Source: Marinibactrum halimedae
GTDB lineage: Bacteria; Pseudomonadota; Gammaproteobacteria; Pseudomonadales; Cellvibrionaceae
NCBI RefSeq assembly: GCF_021234875.1
Contig: NZ_JAJQVM010000012.1
Location: 1 to 64,000 of the forward strand
DNA length: 64,000 bases
Direction: 5' to 3'
Part shown: positions 17,125 through 27,072 of the stretch, piece by piece
How the letters are laid out: each line of letters starts with the position of its first letter
Numbering within the stretch: the stretch's first letter is position 1
Made by a program: the position numbers and the translations under genes
Notes under the pieces: generated by a model
Databases searched by the model: none
Told to the model about the DNA's origin: nothing
What the model saw: the letters and a program-made list of their open reading frames with translations, nothing else

Positions 17125-19247
17125 AAAATTTTCTGATCGCACTGAGCTCTCGATCAGACTTGGCGCTTGCCATTTTATTGGTCGCCATCATTTTCATGAT
17201 GGTGCTTCCTATGCCCACGGGATTAGTGGATACACTGATTGCTGTGAATTTCGCCATTGCTGTGATTTTAATGATGTTGGCGGTGTACATTAAATCTGCG
17301 CTCGAATTCAGCGCATTCCCGGCTGTATTGTTGATCAGTACATTGTTTCGGCTTGCGTTATCCGTCACCACAACACGTTTAATTCTAATGAATGGTGATG
17401 CCGGCGATATAGTAACGACCTTCGGTAATTTTGTGGTAGGGGGCAATCTTGTTGTGGGCTTGGTGATATTTCTGATTATCACCATTGTTCAGTTTTTAGT
17501 GATTACTAAGGGGGCCGAACGTGTTGCTGAAGTGAGTGCGCGTTTCTCCTTAGATGCGTTACCCGGTAAACAAATGAGTATTGACGGGGACATGCGTGCA
17601 GGGGTGCTGGACGTTGAAGAGGCGCGTGACCGTCGTGAGTCACTGAACCGTGAGAGCCAGTTATTCGGTTCGATGGATGGCGCCATGAAATTCGTGAAAG
17701 GTGACGCCATTGCCGGACTGATTATTATTAGTGTCAATATTATTGGTGGCATACTGATCGGGACAACCCAGCATAATATGTCTGCCGGTGCGGCGCTGGA
17801 AATGTATTCTATTCTCACCGTGGGTGATGGGTTAATTGCACAAATTCCGGCGCTGTTGATTTCCATGACCGCCGGAATGATTGTCACGCGGGTTGGCTCA
17901 AACGAAGAAGAGCAACAAGATAAAGACCTCAATCTCGGTACGGTGATCAGCTCCCAGATTACGCAACATCCCAGAGCGCTTTATATTTCTGCGGTATTAT
18001 TATTGGGTTTTGCCTTAATACCCGGCTTTCCCATAGAAATTTTTGTCGGGTTAGCGGCGGTCATTGGTGGGGGTGGCCTACTGCTTGCCAAAATAGCAAA
18101 AAAGAACACCGCAAGTACTGCCGATAATTTACCGGCTATTTTAGCCAAAGACAGTGGCTCCGCCGCAACCGCCAGTGCAGAAAGTAAAAAAGCGGCTGCA
18201 CGAAACGCTGCTGCGGGTAATGAAGAGTTTTCAGTCACGGTGCCGTTACTGGTAGATTTAGCCACTAATTTGGAAGGGGTGTTAGACGCTGAGCAATTAA
18301 ACGCCGAACTCAGTCGTGTGCGAAAAGCCTTGTATTTGGATTTGGGTGTGCCGTTTCCGGGAGTGCATTTACGGTTTAACGAAAATCTCGGTGAAAACGA
18401 ATATTATATTCTGAATCAAGAAGTGCCGGTGGCTCATGGAAAACTCGTGCCTGGGTCGGTATTGGTGTCGGAGAAAGAAGCACAACTGGAAATGGCCAGT
18501 GTTCAGTATCAAAAAGAAGAAGCATTTCTTCCTGATCTTGAAAGCTTATGGGTGAATGAGCAAGACAGTGAAAAATTACAAGCCAATGGATTGTCGTGGT
18601 TGTCGCTGGATCGTGTCATTACCTATCACCTGGCGTATGTGTTGCGTCGCTATGCGGAAGAGTTTATTGGCATCCAAGAAACTCGGTATTTGCTCGAAAA
18701 AATAGAGCCGCATTTTGGTGAATTAGTGAAAGAAGTGGAGCGCGTTTTACCCATTCAGCGTTTAAGTGAGGTATTTCAGCGTTTGGTGTCTGAAGATGTT
18801 TCGATCCGTAATTTACGCGTGATTTTAGAAGCGTTAGTGGAGTGGGGGCAAAAAGAAAAAGACGTTATTCAGTTAACAGAATACGTACGTAGCAGTTTAA
18901 AACGGCAAATTTGCTTTAAATTTTCAGGTAGCAGTTCAATTCTACCGTGTTACTTGTTGGATCAAGAGCTTGAAGAAAGTATTCGTGCCGCCATTCGGCA
19001 GACATCGGCGGGGTATTATCTTGCCTTAGACCCCGCCATTGCGAAACGTTTTATCGAAAACTTAGGGGTGTATGCCAAAGAGGGCATTCAGTTACAACGT
19101 AAGCCTGTGTTGTTAATTGCGATGGATATTCGTCGATATGTTCGAAAGCTGATCGAAACGGACTTTTACGAGTTGCCTGTATTGTCTTTCCAAGAATTAA
19201 CCAAAGACATTAACGTACAACCCGTCGCCAGAGTATCAGCGAGCTAA
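17121..19247 (+). CDS. sctV: SctV export gate protein (LcrD/YscV)
   Basis: 708 residues, GTG start overlapping yscY. Eight predicted membrane segments lie within about residues 15-330. The FHIPEP-family signature region is present ([20 protein letters not shown] and [20 protein letters not shown], then [20 protein letters not shown]). The cytosolic domain (about 360-708) forms the nonameric ring that receives chaperone-substrate complexes. Length is equal to LcrD. No unusual inserts except an Ala/Ser-rich linker at about 335-360. The best conserved gene of the island. Confidence 0.97.
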   Translation: MKNFLIALSSRSDLALAILLVAIIFMMVLPMPTGLVDTLIAVNFAIAVILMMLAVYIKSALEFSAFPAVLLISTLFRLALSVTTTRLILMNGDAGDIVTTFGNFVVGGNLVVGLVIFLIITIVQFLVITKGAERVAEVSARFSLDALPGKQMSIDGDMRAGVLDVEEARDRRESLNRESQLFGSMDGAMKFVKGDAIAGLIIISVNIIGGILIGTTQHNMSAGAALEMYSILTVGDGLIAQIPALLISMTAGMIVTRVGSNEEEQQDKDLNLGTVISSQITQHPRALYISAVLLLGFALIPGFPIEIFVGLAAVIGGGGLLLAKIAKKNTASTADNLPAILAKDSGSAATASAESKKAAARNAAAGNEEFSVTVPLLVDLATNLEGVLDAEQLNAELSRVRKALYLDLGVPFPGVHLRFNENLGENEYYILNQEVPVAHGKLVPGSVLVSEKEAQLEMASVQYQKEEAFLPDLESLWVNEQDSEKLQANGLSWLSLDRVITYHLAYVLRRYAEEFIGIQETRYLLEKIEPHFGELVKEVERVLPIQRLSEVFQRLVSEDVSIRNLRVILEALVEWGQKEKDVIQLTEYVRSSLKRQICFKFSGSSSILPCYLLDQELEESIRAAIRQTSAGYYLALDPAIAKRFIENLGVYAKEGIQLQRKPVLLIAMDIRRYVRKLIETDFYELPVLSFQELTKDINVQPVARVSAS

Positions 19248-19249
19248 CT

Positions 19250-20779
19250 ATGTCAACAGAGTCGTTTATTGAAATGGAAACAAACCGCCAAGAACCAGTT
19301 AGTTTACAAGAACCAGTTAGTTTACAAGAACCAGTTAGTTTACAAGAACCAGGTAGTTTACAAGAAACAAGCAGTTTACAAGAAAAAGAAGTGTGTACAG
19401 AAATGGTGAGCGCCCGAGAAAATTTAACGTCCGCGCTGACAACCGCCAGTGCGCAGTGGTCTCGTGAATCCACCAAAATTCAACAAGCGATTGCAGAATG
19501 TCGGCACTTGCGAATGCGAGGTTGGGTGAACAAAGTGGAGGGCACCATTATTCGCGCCCAGGTGCCGGATGTGAAAATTGGGGAGCTGTGCAAGCTCATT
19601 TCTCCGGATGAAAAAGGGGAGTTGCTGGCAGAAGTGGTGGGGCTGGATAGAGATATCGCCTTGCTGTCACCACTTGGCTCCACCAGCGGTATTTCCAGTA
19701 AAACGGAAGTTATTCCTACCGGTAAAAGTCATGAGATTGAGGTGGGTGAACACTTATTGGGCAGTGTGCTGGATGGTTTGGGGAACCCGATAAAAAAAGC
19801 CCCGCGTTTTGACAGTGATACCTCCCCAAGGGTTAAAGTCCCGGTAATGGCCGATGCCCCAGATTCTATGGAGCGGAAACTCATCGATAAGCCGGTATCC
19901 ATGGGTGTGAAAGCCATTGACAGCATTCTAACCTGCGGTGAAGGCCAGAGAATGGGCATTTTCGCGGCGGCTGGTGGGGGTAAGAGTACGTTGCTATCGA
20001 TGATTATTCGCAATGCGGATGTGGACGTGGTGGTTATCGCATTAATCGGAGAGCGTGGTCGTGAAGTGCGGGAATTTATTGATCACGATTTAGGAGAAGA
20101 AGGGTTAGCGCGCGCGGTGCTGGTGGTTTCCACATCAGATCGCCCAGCCATGGAGCGTGCGAAAGCGGCTTTAGTGTCTACCGCCATTGCAGAATATTAC
20201 CGTGATAAAGGCAAAAAGGTGCTGTTACTGATGGATTCGGTCACCCGTTATGCTCGTTCATTGCGGGAGATTGGCCTAGCGGCGGGTGAGCCGCCCACAC
20301 GCCGTGGTTATCCGCCGTCCGTCTTTGCGGCCTTGCCTCAGTTGATGGAGCGTGCAGGAAACTCAGGGACCAGTTCGATTACCGCGTGCTATACCGTTCT
20401 GGTTGAGGGGGATGACATGACCGAGCCCGTGGCGGATGAAACCCGCTCTATTTTGGATGGGCATATTATTCTTTCTCGCAAACTCTCTTCGGCGGCCCAC
20501 TATCCTGCTATTGATGTGTTGGCCAGCGCCAGCCGTGTGATGAATAACTTTGTCAGTACTGAGCATAAACAAGCGGCCATGAAACTTCGAAACCTATTGG
20601 CGAAATACCAAGAGGTGGAGCTTTTGGTGCGCATTGGTGAGTATCAACGCGGGCATGACAAAGACACCGATGAAGCGGTAAACCGAATTGCAGAAATTAA
20701 TGCGTTTTTGCAACAAGGCACCCATGACCCTGTGCACTTTGATGAGAGTGTGAATAAGCTATTAACACAGTTTTCGTAG
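19250..20779 (+). CDS. sctN: SctN, T3SS ATPase, with a repeat-bearing N-terminus
   Basis: 509 residues; YscN has about 439. Catalytic core: Walker [13 protein letters not shown] at about 237-247, [11 protein letters not shown], Walker [14 protein letters not shown], and the conserved [17 protein letters not shown]. The first 75 residues are extra and contain five copies of QEPVSL-type hexapeptides (residues about 14-45) plus a coiled-coil-like stretch. SctN is a hexameric ATPase that unfolds substrates and releases chaperones, and is anchored through SctL and SctO. SctL contacts the SctN N-terminus, so the repeats lie next to a functional interface. A 497-bp gap separates it from sctO. Confidence 0.97.
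   Translation: MSTESFIEMETNRQEPVSLQEPVSLQEPVSLQEPGSLQETSSLQEKEVCTEMVSARENLTSALTTASAQWSRESTKIQQAIAECRHLRMRGWVNKVEGTIIRAQVPDVKIGELCKLISPDEKGELLAEVVGLDRDIALLSPLGSTSGISSKTEVIPTGKSHEIEVGEHLLGSVLDGLGNPIKKAPRFDSDTSPRVKVPVMADAPDSMERKLIDKPVSMGVKAIDSILTCGEGQRMGIFAAAGGGKSTLLSMIIRNADVDVVVIALIGERGREVREFIDHDLGEEGLARAVLVVSTSDRPAMERAKAALVSTAIAEYYRDKGKKVLLLMDSVTRYARSLREIGLAAGEPPTRRGYPPSVFAALPQLMERAGNSGTSSITACYTVLVEGDDMTEPVADETRSILDGHIILSRKLSSAAHYPAIDVLASASRVMNNFVSTEHKQAAMKLRNLLAKYQEVELLVRIGEYQRGHDKDTDEAVNRIAEINAFLQQGTHDPVHFDESVNKLLTQFS
19289..19384 (+). repeat. 18-bp tandem repeat in the sctN 5' end
   Basis: Units start at 19289, 19307, 19325, 19343 and 19361 with a partial sixth. Consensus CAAGAACCAGTTAGTTTA, translated Gln-Glu-Pro-Val-Ser-Leu. 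The first three are identical. Confidence 0.9.
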
Positions 20780-21276
20780 ACAGTGAAACTCTTAATGCTT
20801 TTTCATCTAACAACGATTTTGTTCTCTATCATCAATACTGCCAGCGTTTATTAAAAACGTTCACTCTAACGCTTGGCCAATTCTTAAACAAAGTAATCTC
20901 CTTTCCCTTTAATCTTGCTTGTAAAACGCACTGATCGTTGAATTTTTTTACGAAAAATAGTCACTGATCAGTGCCGTCTCTATTCAATGAAAAAAATGAC
21001 GTCTCTAGTTCACACTCTCAGTATTAATGAGTATGAAAACTAAAAAACAGGCGTGTTTATAACCTATTTATAGAAACGTCTATAACCACGCTTTTCACTG
21101 CATAGATAACGGTGTTTATAACAGTGTTTATAACGACGGTGACGGTTTCAGCTAGATAGGAATAGGTTAAAGATAAGGGGCATAAACAAGAACAGACAGG
21201 GAATTCGTCTTCACTCACGCTATGTTCACCTTTCAAAAGGGTTGTTCATTAAGGTTCCGGTAAAAGGCGATGAAGC
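20780..21276 (+). promoter_or_regulatory. gap between sctN and sctO with four GTYTATAAC repeats
   Basis: No gene is visible in 497 bp, although sctN and sctO are usually contiguous. The nonamer GTTTATAAC occurs at 21055, 21114 and 21126, with GTCTATAAC at 21078, all on the plus strand within 80 bp and 140-220 bp before sctO. This looks like a cluster of direct regulator sites for a second promoter driving sctO-U. The regulator is unknown. The rest is AT-rich. Confidence 0.45.
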
Positions 21277-21744
21277 ATGTCGGGTTTACAAAAAATTAAA
21301 GAATTAAAACAACGCAAAGTAGAGCGTGCCGAAACCGAGTTTCGCAATGCTAAAAAAACACTTAATGAATTAAAGATTCAATATGAGGCCGCTGTAAATG
21401 AAAGCATACGCTATACCAGTTGGCGCATTGAAGAAGAAGATCGGTTGTATCAGTGTATTGAGAAAAAAATACTGCAACTCAAGCAGCTTGATACATTACG
21501 AGAGCGAATTGCATTAATGCATGAAAAAGGCGCAGCGCTTAATCAAAAGGCTTTAGAGCTAGAAAATAGTGTTGAGAAGGCTGAAAAAGAAAAAGCAAAG
21601 TGTCAGAAGGCGTTGCGCAAAGCAGAAAAAGATGTTGAAAAATACCAATTATTAATTGAAGAAACCGTAAAGCTTGCTCGGATTTTTCAGGAAAGGCAAT
21701 CGGAAGAGTTGTTGGATGAATTTGCAAGCGCCAGAATGAGATAA
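21277..21744 (+). CDS. sctO: SctO, stalk protein (YscO/FliJ-like)
   Basis: 155 residues that are almost entirely a helical hairpin coiled coil rich in Lys/Glu/Gln (LQKIKELKQRKVERAETEFR at the start, KAEKDVEKYQLLIEETVKLA near the end). Length equals YscO (154). SctO sits inside the SctN hexamer and links it to SctV. There is little sequence signature, so the call rests on length, coiled-coil nature and position between SctN and SctP. Confidence 0.85.
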   Translation: MSGLQKIKELKQRKVERAETEFRNAKKTLNELKIQYEAAVNESIRYTSWRIEEEDRLYQCIEKKILQLKQLDTLRERIALMHEKGAALNQKALELENSVEKAEKEKAKCQKALRKAEKDVEKYQLLIEETVKLARIFQERQSEELLDEFASARMR

Positions 21745-21750
21745 GCTGCC

Positions 21751-22938
21751 ATGCCTACCGTACAAACAGAAAAACTAAATGAAGCCAGCCGTGAGCAAGT
21801 GGTTGCGTTGCCGCCCATTAAACGTGATCGGTCGATGACTTCAACAGAAATGCAAGCGGTAAAAAATTTTAAGAACAAAGTAAAAGAAGATAAAAGTAAA
21901 GATGAAGGCTCCAAATTTTTAAAGCACCTAGAGGGGTCAAATTTGTCTTTAAAGAAAGCAGTATTGGACTCTGCAGTGGCAAATGTACGTGAGTTAGGCA
22001 GTAAAAATGTTTATAAGGATACAGTAGAGACGTTATCAAAAAGAGATCATTTCTCTGTTGCCGAAAATCATGGTCAGGAAATATCTAAAATCACTAAAAC
22101 GACTGGAAAGGCCGAAGCGGTCGGAAAGGTTGAGGCGACCGGAAAGGTTGAACCGACCGGAAAGGTTGAGGTGACCGGAAAGGTTGGGGCGGCCGGAAAG
22201 GTTGGGGCCACCGGAAAGGCTGAAGCGACTGGAAAGACTGAAGTGGCCGGAGAGACAGAAGTAATCGGAAAGGCTAAAGCGACTGAGAAGACTGAAACAA
22301 CAGAAAAGGCTGAAACGACACATCTGGAAACCCAGTTGCCCATTGGTGAGATTGTTGTCATTCAAAAAGTCGTGACGCAAGAGCTGGAGTCACTACTGCA
22401 GATTCAGATAGAAAAAGTAAAGGCGACCAGCCAAGCCTCAATTTCAACTTCGGCTGAACAAAAAATAAAAGTGCAGAATTCAAATATCGAACTCAATGCT
22501 CTGGCAAAGAGTGCAACGCATGCACAAATAATCATTGGTTCAGACAAAAATGTTGAGATTGATGTGCAAGTCCTTAGCGGAAAAATAAATGTAAATATTA
22601 AAAATAACACTGAAATTGCAGGCAGTGGTTTAGTACGTGATGCGTTAGCAGTTGATGGTACAGTGAGTGAAGATGCGGTACAAAACAGAACTGTGGTTAA
22701 TTCGCTCACCAGTGCAGAATCCGTGAATTCGCTAAGAGAGGTGCTGGAAAGTAAGTACCCTCACTTGCAGATTAATGTAGGGGTTCAGTTATTAAATAAA
22801 AACGAGACGCTTCAGGATCAGCAATTTGGCGAGACATTATTGAGCCAAAAGGAAGAACGTGAACAAGACCATCGAGATGATGATGAACGACGAGATCAAC
22901 ACTCGGCGTATTTTGAGGAAGAGTACAGTGAGGGATAA
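21751..22938 (+). CDS. sctP: SctP, needle-length ruler / substrate switch protein
   Basis: 395 residues. A polar N-terminal part is followed by 12 hexapeptides of the TGKVEA type (residues about 118-189, encoded by 18-bp units), then Gln/Glu/Lys-rich helical sequence. The C-terminal domain at about 250-360 (EIDVQVLSGKINVNIK, then REVLESKYPHLQINVGVQLL) resembles the T3S4 switch domain, and the tail is acidic. In YscP the number of residues between the anchor and T3S4 sets needle length, so repeat number here should translate into needle length. Identification is by synteny (O-P-Q) and architecture. Confidence 0.8.
   Translation: MPTVQTEKLNEASREQVVALPPIKRDRSMTSTEMQAVKNFKNKVKEDKSKDEGSKFLKHLEGSNLSLKKAVLDSAVANVRELGSKNVYKDTVETLSKRDHFSVAENHGQEISKITKTTGKAEAVGKVEATGKVEPTGKVEVTGKVGAAGKVGATGKAEATGKTEVAGETEVIGKAKATEKTETTEKAETTHLETQLPIGEIVVIQKVVTQELESLLQIQIEKVKATSQASISTSAEQKIKVQNSNIELNALAKSATHAQIIIGSDKNVEIDVQVLSGKINVNIKNNTEIAGSGLVRDALAVDGTVSEDAVQNRTVVNSLTSAESVNSLREVLESKYPHLQINVGVQLLNKNETLQDQQFGETLLSQKEEREQDHRDDDERRDQHSAYFEEEYSEG
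22102..22317 (+). repeat. twelve 18-bp units in sctP
   Basis: Consensus ACCGGAAAGGTTGAGGCG, 12 units with increasing degeneracy to the right (A/T/V/E substitutions). It encodes Thr-Gly-Lys-Val-Glu-Ala. The graded decay suggests expansion from the left side. Confidence 0.88.
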
Positions 22939-22940
22939 CC

Positions 22941-24137
22941 ATGGAGTTAGTTAATTTACCAATAAATAAAATGAGTAAACGTGAAGTGAAGCTGAGCAAT
23001 ATTTTATCGCAATATGAATTGCGGTGGGAGGTGGGTGAAGTAGATCAATACCCGTATGCTGAGCAAGAGGCGCATTCCGCTTTTCAGCGTATGCCGAAGA
23101 TTGAAATCGTCGAAATGAATGCCGCCTCAACCTTTCCGAATGGTATGGTCAATATTGGCTTTGTATCGGTAGAAGAAGATCTACATTGGCAGTTACTCAT
23201 TAATGGTGATGATGTTGAAGAGTTGTTGCTCCCTTGGTTAAAGGGAGCGAAGCTGAAAAGCTTGCCTAAAGCACTCATTACCGCAGCATGCGAACTTTTC
23301 TTAGATCAATGCGAAGGTATAAAAAAGCAAATTCGCATTAAAGAGGTTTCTTATCCGTGTAAGGTGCCGCAGGTTGAAGAGTCACAAGATGCGCTGCGCT
23401 TAACCTTAAAATTGGGTGGTGGCGCTAAGTATAGAGAGGCATACCTGGTCAGTGAATCGTCAGCTTTATGCCAATTGATCAGTCAGTACGGAAAAAAAAG
23501 AAAAACCACTCCGTTACCAGATTTAAAAACTCAGTTTTTATGTGGTCAAGCTGAGCTGAAGATTGATGACATCAGTGCATTGGAATGCGGTGATGTATTG
23601 CTATTGCCGGCGAGTTTTAAGAAAAAACACAGTGTATTAGTGCTGATTGAAGGTAAACCTTATTGGCGAGCAATGCTTGAATCAGATGGTGTGCGACTAC
23701 TAGAACCTGGAGTGATGTTAATGAACGAAGAAAATGATAATACGATCAGCGGGGAAGAAGCAGACTGTAGTTTTGAAACAGACTATGGTTCTGAAACAGA
23801 CTATGGTTCTGAAACAGACTATGGTTCTGAAACAGACTATGGTTCTGAAACAGACTATGGTTCTGAAACAGAAAGCCATTCTGAGTCAGTAAATTCGGGC
23901 AATCCAGCCAGTGTTGACGATATTAAACTTACCGTTCAATTTATGCTGCCCAGTGAAAAGATGTCGGTCAGTGAGTTGCAATCTCTGTCGCCAAATTACG
24001 TATTCACGTTAGAAGACGGTGCTCAAGAAAATATTACTATTGTGGCAAACAATCAGCGTCTGGGTAAAGGGCAGTTAGTGAACATTGAAGGTCGGATAGG
24101 GGTTTGTATTCAGGAGTGGTTGGGCAATGGGTGTTAG
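22941..24137 (+). CDS. sctQ: SctQ, cytosolic ring / sorting platform protein
   Basis: 398 residues. The C-terminal SPOA (FliN-like) domain at about 325-395 reads IKLTVQFMLPSEKMSVSELQ and then ENITIVANNQRLGKGQLVNI. A less conserved SPOA1 lies at about 180-255. The linker carries five copies of SETDYG (18-bp repeats), making an acidic tail before SPOA2. In YscQ and relatives an internal start makes a separate C-terminal SctQ. Here ATG at about 23716 follows CCTGGAGTG, an adequate ribosome site just before the linker. It overlaps sctR by 11 nt. Confidence 0.88.
   Translation: MELVNLPINKMSKREVKLSNILSQYELRWEVGEVDQYPYAEQEAHSAFQRMPKIEIVEMNAASTFPNGMVNIGFVSVEEDLHWQLLINGDDVEELLLPWLKGAKLKSLPKALITAACELFLDQCEGIKKQIRIKEVSYPCKVPQVEESQDALRLTLKLGGGAKYREAYLVSESSALCQLISQYGKKRKTTPLPDLKTQFLCGQAELKIDDISALECGDVLLLPASFKKKHSVLVLIEGKPYWRAMLESDGVRLLEPGVMLMNEENDNTISGEEADCSFETDYGSETDYGSETDYGSETDYGSETDYGSETESHSESVNSGNPASVDDIKLTVQFMLPSEKMSVSELQSLSPNYVFTLEDGAQENITIVANNQRLGKGQLVNIEGRIGVCIQEWLGNGC
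23775..23882 (+). repeat. 18-bp tandem repeat in the sctQ linker
   Basis: Five identical copies of GAAACAGACTATGGTTCT, starting at 23775, 23793, 23811, 23829 and 23847, and one degenerate copy at 23865. Perfect identity implies recent expansion or frequent homogenisation. Confidence 0.92.
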
Positions 24138-24789
24138 TTTTCTTGGAGGCGACTTAGACCATATCTCCCTGATTTTGGTGTTAGGGGCATTGGCATTGGT
24201 GCCTTTCTTGGCGGTAATGGGAACCTCCTTTGTTAAAATTGTGGTGGTGTTTTCCCTCTTACGTAACGCACTAGGTGTTCAGCAAGTGCCGCCGAATATG
24301 GCATTATACGGTGTCGCGTTAATTCTAACGCTCTATATTATGGCGCCGATTGGTTATGATATACAAGAATTTGTAGATGCAAATCCGCATTTAACCGAAT
24401 CTGCTGAAAATTATAAAGAATTATTTGATGGTGCCATACAGCCCTATCAAGCTTTTTTACATAAAAACACATCAGACGTTGAGAAAGCCTTCTTTTTAGA
24501 TACGGCAAGAGAAATCTGGCCCGAGCGCCATGCCGATAAAGTCTCTGAAGATAGCCTGCTAGTATTAATGCCTGCATTTACGGTTAGTCAGGTTACCGAA
24601 GCGTTTATTATTGGATTTTTAATTTACCTACCGTTTCTTGTCATTGATTTAATTGTATCGAATGTATTGTTGGCGATGGGCATGATGATGGTATCACCGA
24701 TGACCATATCTCTCCCATTTAAATTACTGTTATTTGTGGTGTTGGATGGTTGGACAACGCTGACTCACAGTTTAGTTATGGCGTATTAA
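24127..24789 (+). CDS. sctR: SctR, export apparatus membrane protein
   Basis: 220 residues, FliP/YscR family. An N-terminal hydrophobic pair is followed by MGTSFVKIVVVFSLLRNALG and QQVPPNMALYGVALILTLYI. The C-terminal part has LLVLMPAFTVSQVTEAFIIG and MMMVSPMTISLPFKLLLFVV. These are the diagnostic motifs of the family. It forms a pentamer with SctS and SctT as the entry pore of the export channel. Length and motifs are normal. Confidence 0.96.
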   Translation: MGVSFLGGDLDHISLILVLGALALVPFLAVMGTSFVKIVVVFSLLRNALGVQQVPPNMALYGVALILTLYIMAPIGYDIQEFVDANPHLTESAENYKELFDGAIQPYQAFLHKNTSDVEKAFFLDTAREIWPERHADKVSEDSLLVLMPAFTVSQVTEAFIIGFLIYLPFLVIDLIVSNVLLAMGMMMVSPMTISLPFKLLLFVVLDGWTTLTHSLVMAY

Positions 24790-24861
24790 CCTATCTAAAT
24801 TATATAACTTTATTTTTCAATTAACCCATCGTAATTTTTTGGTTAACGAAAGAGTATTCAA

Positions 24862-25116
24862 GTGGACGTAAGTGAATTAATGAAGCTAGCTCAGGAGGCG
24901 ATGGTGTTGGTGTTGCTGTTGTCACTGCCGCCCATTGTTGCGGCATCTCTCGTGGGCACGCTCGTAAGTTTGATACAAGCGCTAACCCAGATACAAGAGC
25001 AAACCTTAGGGTTTGTATTGAAGTTAGTCGCGGTTATTATCTCTTTGATTGCCACCGGTCATTGGATGGCGGCTGAGCTGGTACAGCTTGGGCGAACCGT
25101 GTTTACCAGTATTTGA
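24862..25116 (+). CDS. sctS: SctS, export apparatus membrane protein
   Basis: 84 residues with two membrane helices (VLVLLLSLPPIVAASLVGTL and FVLKLVAVIISLIATGHWMA) and the family motif SLIQALTQIQEQTLGF between them. GTG start at 24862. It belongs to the SctR-S-T pore complex. There is a 72-bp AT-rich gap after sctR without a gene. Its stop overlaps the TTG start of sctT. Confidence 0.95.
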   Translation: MDVSELMKLAQEAMVLVLLLSLPPIVAASLVGTLVSLIQALTQIQEQTLGFVLKLVAVIISLIATGHWMAAELVQLGRTVFTSI

Positions 25117-25931
25117 GTGCGGCAATAAACACTATGGACTGGAATATCAGCGATATTGATACCATGATCGAGACTTACTCGCTAGCGCTTCCCCGCGTGT
25201 ATGTCGTCTTTACCATTCTACCAATTATGAGTAAAACTTTATTGGGCGGTGCAATGGTACGAAATGGTATTTTGCTTAGCTTATCTCTCTTTATGTTTCC
25301 TTTAAATGAAGGAACCCTAGAGACAGAACTGAGTAAGTTAGATTATCTCTCGATTTTACTCAAGGAAGCAGTCATTGGTTTAGTGATTGGTTTGGTCATT
25401 GCCATTCCTTTTTGGATTGCGGAAGGGGTCGGTTTTATTATTGATAACCAGAGGGGGTCGACCATGGGAAATATGGTGAACCCGCTGTCTGGAGATGAAA
25501 CCTCACCGTTGGGCGTGTTTTTAAGCCAGTTGTTAAATACCTTTTTTATTATTAGCGGGGCGTTTTTGCTAATGATGGGGGTGATTTATCAGAGTTATGT
25601 TTATTGGCCTATTGGTAAGATGATTCCGTTAGATTTAACCGGGACGGATGTTTTTATTTTTTCGCAACTAGATTTTTTAATGCGCTCCATTATTTTGTTC
25701 TCTGCGCCGGTAGTGATTGCCATGTTTCTCTCAGAGTTTACCTTGGCGTTAATTAGTCGTTTTGCACCTCAGTTAAATGTATTCTTTCTGGCGATGCCCA
25801 TTAAAAGTATTGTCGGCATATTCATTCTTATTTTGTACGTTAAGTTACTGATGGGGAATATTGATTCAATTGTAGAGAGTACATTTGATGACATGTATAC
25901 CTTTATGCAACAGCTACAGGAATCATCATGA
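25113..25931 (+). CDS. sctT: SctT, export apparatus membrane protein
   Basis: 272 residues, FliR/YscT family. TTG 25113 overlaps sctS; ATG 25134 is the alternative. About six membrane segments. The family motif GFIIDNQRGSTMGNMVNPLS follows the second pair of helices, and FAPQLNVFFLAMPIKSIVGI is near the C-terminus. One copy completes the SctR5-T1-S4 channel. It ends overlapping sctU by 4 nt (ATGA). Confidence 0.95.
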   Translation: MSAAINTMDWNISDIDTMIETYSLALPRVYVVFTILPIMSKTLLGGAMVRNGILLSLSLFMFPLNEGTLETELSKLDYLSILLKEAVIGLVIGLVIAIPFWIAEGVGFIIDNQRGSTMGNMVNPLSGDETSPLGVFLSQLLNTFFIISGAFLLMMGVIYQSYVYWPIGKMIPLDLTGTDVFIFSQLDFLMRSIILFSAPVVIAMFLSEFTLALISRFAPQLNVFFLAMPIKSIVGIFILILYVKLLMGNIDSIVESTFDDMYTFMQQLQESS

Positions 25932-26986
25932 GTGGTGACAGCAGTAGTTCGAAAACAGAACAACCCACACCCAAAAAGATACGGGATGCGAGAGAGAAAG
26001 GCCAGGTCGCCAAGAGTAAAGAGGTGGTCTCACTGGTATTGTTGCTCGCCATTATGGGGTGCTTTTGGTTATTTAGTGAAAGCATGTACTTGCGAGTTCG
26101 GGCGTTATTTGAGTTGCCTCAACGATATGCGAGTTTGCCGTTAGATCAGGTGATTTTTCCTGCATTAATGGATGCGCTAATGGCAGCCTCTGTTATTTTG
26201 GCGCCTATTTTAGTCACGACATTTCTTTTTGCGATTATTGCTAATGTGGCACAAACCGGAGGTGTATTTAGCGGAGAGTCTATTAAGCCAAAGTTGCAGA
26301 ATATCAGTTTTGTTAATGGCTTTAAAAAAATTTTTAGCCCGCAAAACGCCTTAGAGTTTGTGAAGTCTATTATTAAAATTGCAGTGCTCAGTTATATGGC
26401 GTGGTATGTACTTAAAAGTGATATGCAAGTGCTGATGAACATTCCCGAATGTGGTGCGGAATGTGCGCTGTATATTAGTGGCTCTATGTTGATGAAGCTC
26501 ATACTCTACTGCTTAGGTGTGTTTATATTCTTGGCTGGCGCCGATTTTGGCCTAGAGCGATTTATGTACTTCAAAAAACTAATGATGTCTATTGATGAGG
26601 TGCGCCGTGAATACAAAGAAACGGAAGGTAGTCCAGAGATTAAGGGCAGGCGCAAAGAGCTGCACCGCGAACTGATGAACGAAGAAGTCGTAAAAAAACG
26701 TGTTACCCAATCGGATGTGCTGATAACGAACCCCACCCATTTTGCTGTCGGTATTCGGTATGATCAGGAATTATCTCAGTTACCCTTTATTATGATTAAA
26801 GGTGAAATGAAGTTGGCAGAAAAAATTAAAGGTATCGCCAAAAAAGCGGATGTGCCGATAGTAGAAAATATCCCTCTAGCGCGGGCGTTATACGCGAAGC
26901 TAGAAATAGATGAAAAAATTACGGAAGAATTTGTAGAGCCGGTGGCGGATGTGATTCGTTGGTTGAGAGATCAATCGGATGCTTAA
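25928..26986 (+). CDS. sctU: SctU, autocleaving specificity switch protein
   Basis: 352 residues, YscU/FlhB family. It has four membrane segments at about 32-52, 85-110, 145-165 and 188-210, a cytosolic linker rich in charges (VRREYKETEGSPEIKGRRKE) and the autocleavage site NPTH at 268-271 in LITNPTHFAVGIRY. The C-terminal ARALYAKLEIDEKITEEFVE is typical. Cleavage after Asn switches export from needle/rod to translocators with SctP. A diverged copy of this C-terminus lies 1.5 kb downstream (28453-28602). Confidence 0.96.
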   Translation: MSGDSSSSKTEQPTPKKIRDAREKGQVAKSKEVVSLVLLLAIMGCFWLFSESMYLRVRALFELPQRYASLPLDQVIFPALMDALMAASVILAPILVTTFLFAIIANVAQTGGVFSGESIKPKLQNISFVNGFKKIFSPQNALEFVKSIIKIAVLSYMAWYVLKSDMQVLMNIPECGAECALYISGSMLMKLILYCLGVFIFLAGADFGLERFMYFKKLMMSIDEVRREYKETEGSPEIKGRRKELHRELMNEEVVKKRVTQSDVLITNPTHFAVGIRYDQELSQLPFIMIKGEMKLAEKIKGIAKKADVPIVENIPLARALYAKLEIDEKITEEFVEPVADVIRWLRDQSDA

Positions 26987-27072
26987 ATTGATTGTGAAAA
27001 ATTTAATAGATGCTGAAGCTGTTATTTTAAATTTAGAGTATCAAATTCAGTATTTTATAGAGGGGTGAGAAT

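Noticed and set aside
22036-22380. Leftward open frames with repeated FSLSSR- or SVFPVA-like units
   Set aside because: Both are antisense to the sctP hexapeptide array and reflect its periodicity.
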